From NCBI GenBank assembly GCA_002162675.1, contig MAAE01000004.1, forward strand, positions 55,352-119,351: 64,000 bases of DNA, given 5' to 3'. The translations under genes were made by a program, and so were the position numbers. Of this stretch, positions 62,404 to 64,000 are shown piece by piece. This stretch comes from Colwellia sp. 39_35_sub15_T18 (GTDB lineage: Bacteria; Pseudomonadota; Gammaproteobacteria; Enterobacterales; Alteromonadaceae). The notes beneath the pieces were generated by a model, which was not told the origin of the DNA, did no database searches, and saw only the letters and a list, made by a program, of their open reading frames with translations. Position 1 is the first letter of the stretch. Every line of letters begins with the position of its first letter.

Positions 62404-64000
62404 ATGGCAGATTTATCCAAATACAGAAACATTGGTATCTTCGCTCACGTTGATGCGGGTAAAACCACAACAACTGAACGTATCCTTAAATTAACCGGTC
62501 AGATCCATAAAACAGGTGAAGTACATGATGGCGAATCTACGACTGACTTCATGGAACAAGAAGCTGAGCGCGGTATTACCATCCAGTCTGCTGCGGTAAG
62601 CTGTTTTTGGAACGATCACCGTTTCAACGTTATAGATACTCCTGGTCACGTTGATTTCACAGTTGAAGTTTACCGTTCACTTAAAGTTCTTGATGGTGGT
62701 GTTGGTGTATTCTGTGGTTCTGGTGGTGTTGAACCGCAATCAGAAACTAACTGGCGTTACGCGAACGACTCAGAAGTTGCACGTATTATCTTTGTAAATA
62801 AATTAGACCGTTTAGGTGCTGATTTCTACCGTGTTGTTAAACAGACTAAAGACGTATTAGGTGCTAACCCACTTATCATGGTATTGCCAATTGGTACTGA
62901 AGATGAGTTTACTGGTGTTGTTGACCTACTTACTCGTAAAGCATGGGTATGGGATGACACAGGTCTTCCTGAGAACTTTGAAATTCAAGATGTTCCTGCG
63001 GACATGGTTGACAAAGTAGAAGAATACCGTGAAATGCTTCTTGAAACTGCGCTTGAGCAAGATGATGATCTTTTCGAAGCATATCTAGAAGAAGGCACTG
63101 AGCCATCTATGGAAGACATCAAACGTTGTATCCGTAAAGGTACACGTACTATGGACTTCTTCCCTACTTACTGTGGTTCTGCTTTTAAAAACAAAGGTGT
63201 TCAAAACATTCTTGACGCTGTTGTTGATTACTTACCTTCACCTACAGATGTTGATCCACAGCCTCTTACTGATGAAGCAGGCGAACCTAATGGCGAGTAC
63301 GCAATCGTTTCTGCAGATGAAACATTTAAAGCGTTAGCATTCAAAATCACTGATGACCGTTTTGGTACATTAACTTTCGTACGTATCTATTCAGGTACAT
63401 TGAAGAAAGGCGATACCATTCTTAATGCCGCAACAGGTAAAACTGAGCGTGTTGGCCGTATGTGTGAAATGCAAGCCGATGACCGTAACGAACTTACTTC
63501 AGCACAAGCTGGTGATATCATCGCAATTGTTGGTATGAAAAGTGGCGTTCAAACAGGTCATACGTTATGTGATCCTAAAGCTCCAATCGTTCTAGAAGCC
63601 ATGGTATTCCCTAAGCCGGTAATTTCAATTGCGGTAACACCAAAAGATAAAGGCTCAACTGAGAAAATGGGCCTTTGTATCGGTAAAATGGTTGCAGAAG
63701 ATCCAACCTTTAAAGTTGAAACTGATCAAGATTCAGGTGAAACGATTTTATCTGGTATGGGTGAACTTCACTTAGATATCAAAGTAGATATTCTAAAACG
63801 TACCTACGGTGTTGAATTAGAAGTTGGTAAGCCACAAGTGGCATACCGTGAAACAATTACTGCAGCGATTGAAGATTCTTATACCCATAAGAAACAATCT
63901 GGTGGTTCTGGTCAGTTCGGTAAAATTGATTACCGTATCAAGCCCGGCGAACCTGGTTCTGGTTTCGTATTCAGCTCTGTTGTTGTTGGTGGTAATGTTC
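62404..64000 (+). CDS. fusA2: Elongation factor G, second copy type (cut by window edge)
   Basis: EF-G promotes ribosomal translocation with GTP hydrolysis. 532 codons are present; full EF-G is about 695. G1 is [15 protein letters not shown]; the effector region is [16 protein letters not shown]3 DTPGHVDF; G4 NKLD. Domain II ([18 protein letters not shown]) and domain III ([17 protein letters not shown]) follow, with domain IV beginning at the edge. [19 protein letters not shown] and the stand-alone position away from rpsL/rpsG/tufA match the additional EF-G of vibrios and relatives rather than the str-operon copy. Confidence 0.93.
   Translation, partial: MADLSKYRNIGIFAHVDAGKTTTTERILKLTGQIHKTGEVHDGESTTDFMEQEAERGITIQSAAVSCFWNDHRFNVIDTPGHVDFTVEVYRSLKVLDGGVGVFCGSGGVEPQSETNWRYANDSEVARIIFVNKLDRLGADFYRVVKQTKDVLGANPLIMVLPIGTEDEFTGVVDLLTRKAWVWDDTGLPENFEIQDVPADMVDKVEEYREMLLETALEQDDDLFEAYLEEGTEPSMEDIKRCIRKGTRTMDFFPTYCGSAFKNKGVQNILDAVVDYLPSPTDVDPQPLTDEAGEPNGEYAIVSADETFKALAFKITDDRFGTLTFVRIYSGTLKKGDTILNAATGKTERVGRMCEMQADDRNELTSAQAGDIIAIVGMKSGVQTGHTLCDPKAPIVLEAMVFPKPVISIAVTPKDKGSTEKMGLCIGKMVAEDPTFKVETDQDSGETILSGMGELHLDIKVDILKRTYGVELEVGKPQVAYRETITAAIEDSYTHKKQSGGSGQFGKIDYRIKPGEPGSGFVFSSVVVGGNV

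Overview
The window looks like a chromosomal segment of an AT-rich marine gammaproteobacterium, most like the Colwellia/Thalassotalea group of Alteromonadales. That placement is an inference from protein character, low GC, the canonical dcw order, an OvoA gene and attC-like sites; no rRNA or tRNA gene is visible to confirm it.

Layout. (1) 1-16402, minus strand: an almost complete division/cell-wall (dcw) cluster in the order mraZ-rsmH-ftsL-ftsI-murE-murF-mraY-murD-ftsW-murG-murC-ddl-ftsQ-ftsA. ftsA is cut by the left edge, and ftsZ would lie outside. The genes are packed with 1-11 bp overlaps. A MraZ-box promoter precedes mraZ, and an 88-bp tandem duplication covers the start of murG. (2) 16.8-28.0 kb, plus strand: an iron island. 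Two successive sigma factor / FecR anti-sigma / STN-type TonB receptor sets each start from a near-identical promoter overlapped by a Fur box. A third, Fur-boxed, IutA-like receptor follows. (3) 28.1-38.9 kb: acyl-CoA dehydrogenase, a transglutaminase-like exported protein, DyP peroxidase, a coiled-coil membrane protein, a TPR hybrid histidine kinase, a cyclophilin with a GlyGly-CTERM-like tail, and glnK-amtB behind a sigma-54 promoter. (4) 39.1-44.5 kb, minus strand: a three-gene unit of diguanylate cyclase, a divergent glutamine-synthetase-fold protein and ovoA (ovothiol synthesis). (5) 44.6-52.1 kb: glutaredoxin, a large secreted beta-helix protein with an 18-bp minisatellite, a chemoreceptor, and two gene remnants (an HlyD-type adaptor and a NarK-type transporter). 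(6) About 53.6-59.1 kb: a run of small plus-strand genes each followed by an attC-like site, i.e. an integron cassette cluster with no integrase in view. It carries a HIT protein, GNAT, GFA enzyme, MmcQ/YjbR protein, GST, a lipoprotein, and one cassette-sized insert with two inverted genes. (7) 59.3-64.0 kb: AsmA-like protein, AlkB-like dioxygenase, a GntR regulator, and the second EF-G (fusA2), cut by the right edge and preceded by a long leader hairpin.

How parts work together. The dcw genes make lipid II and the divisome. The FecI/FecR/receptor sets are built to sense loaded siderophore receptors from outside the cell under Fur control. GlnK and AmtB form the ammonium uptake and sensing pair. 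In the ovoA unit, a GS-fold protein is encoded directly upstream of a thiol-histidine enzyme. This is reminiscent of the way EgtA (same superfamily as GS) supplies EgtB in ergothioneine synthesis, and it is the observation I consider most worth following up.
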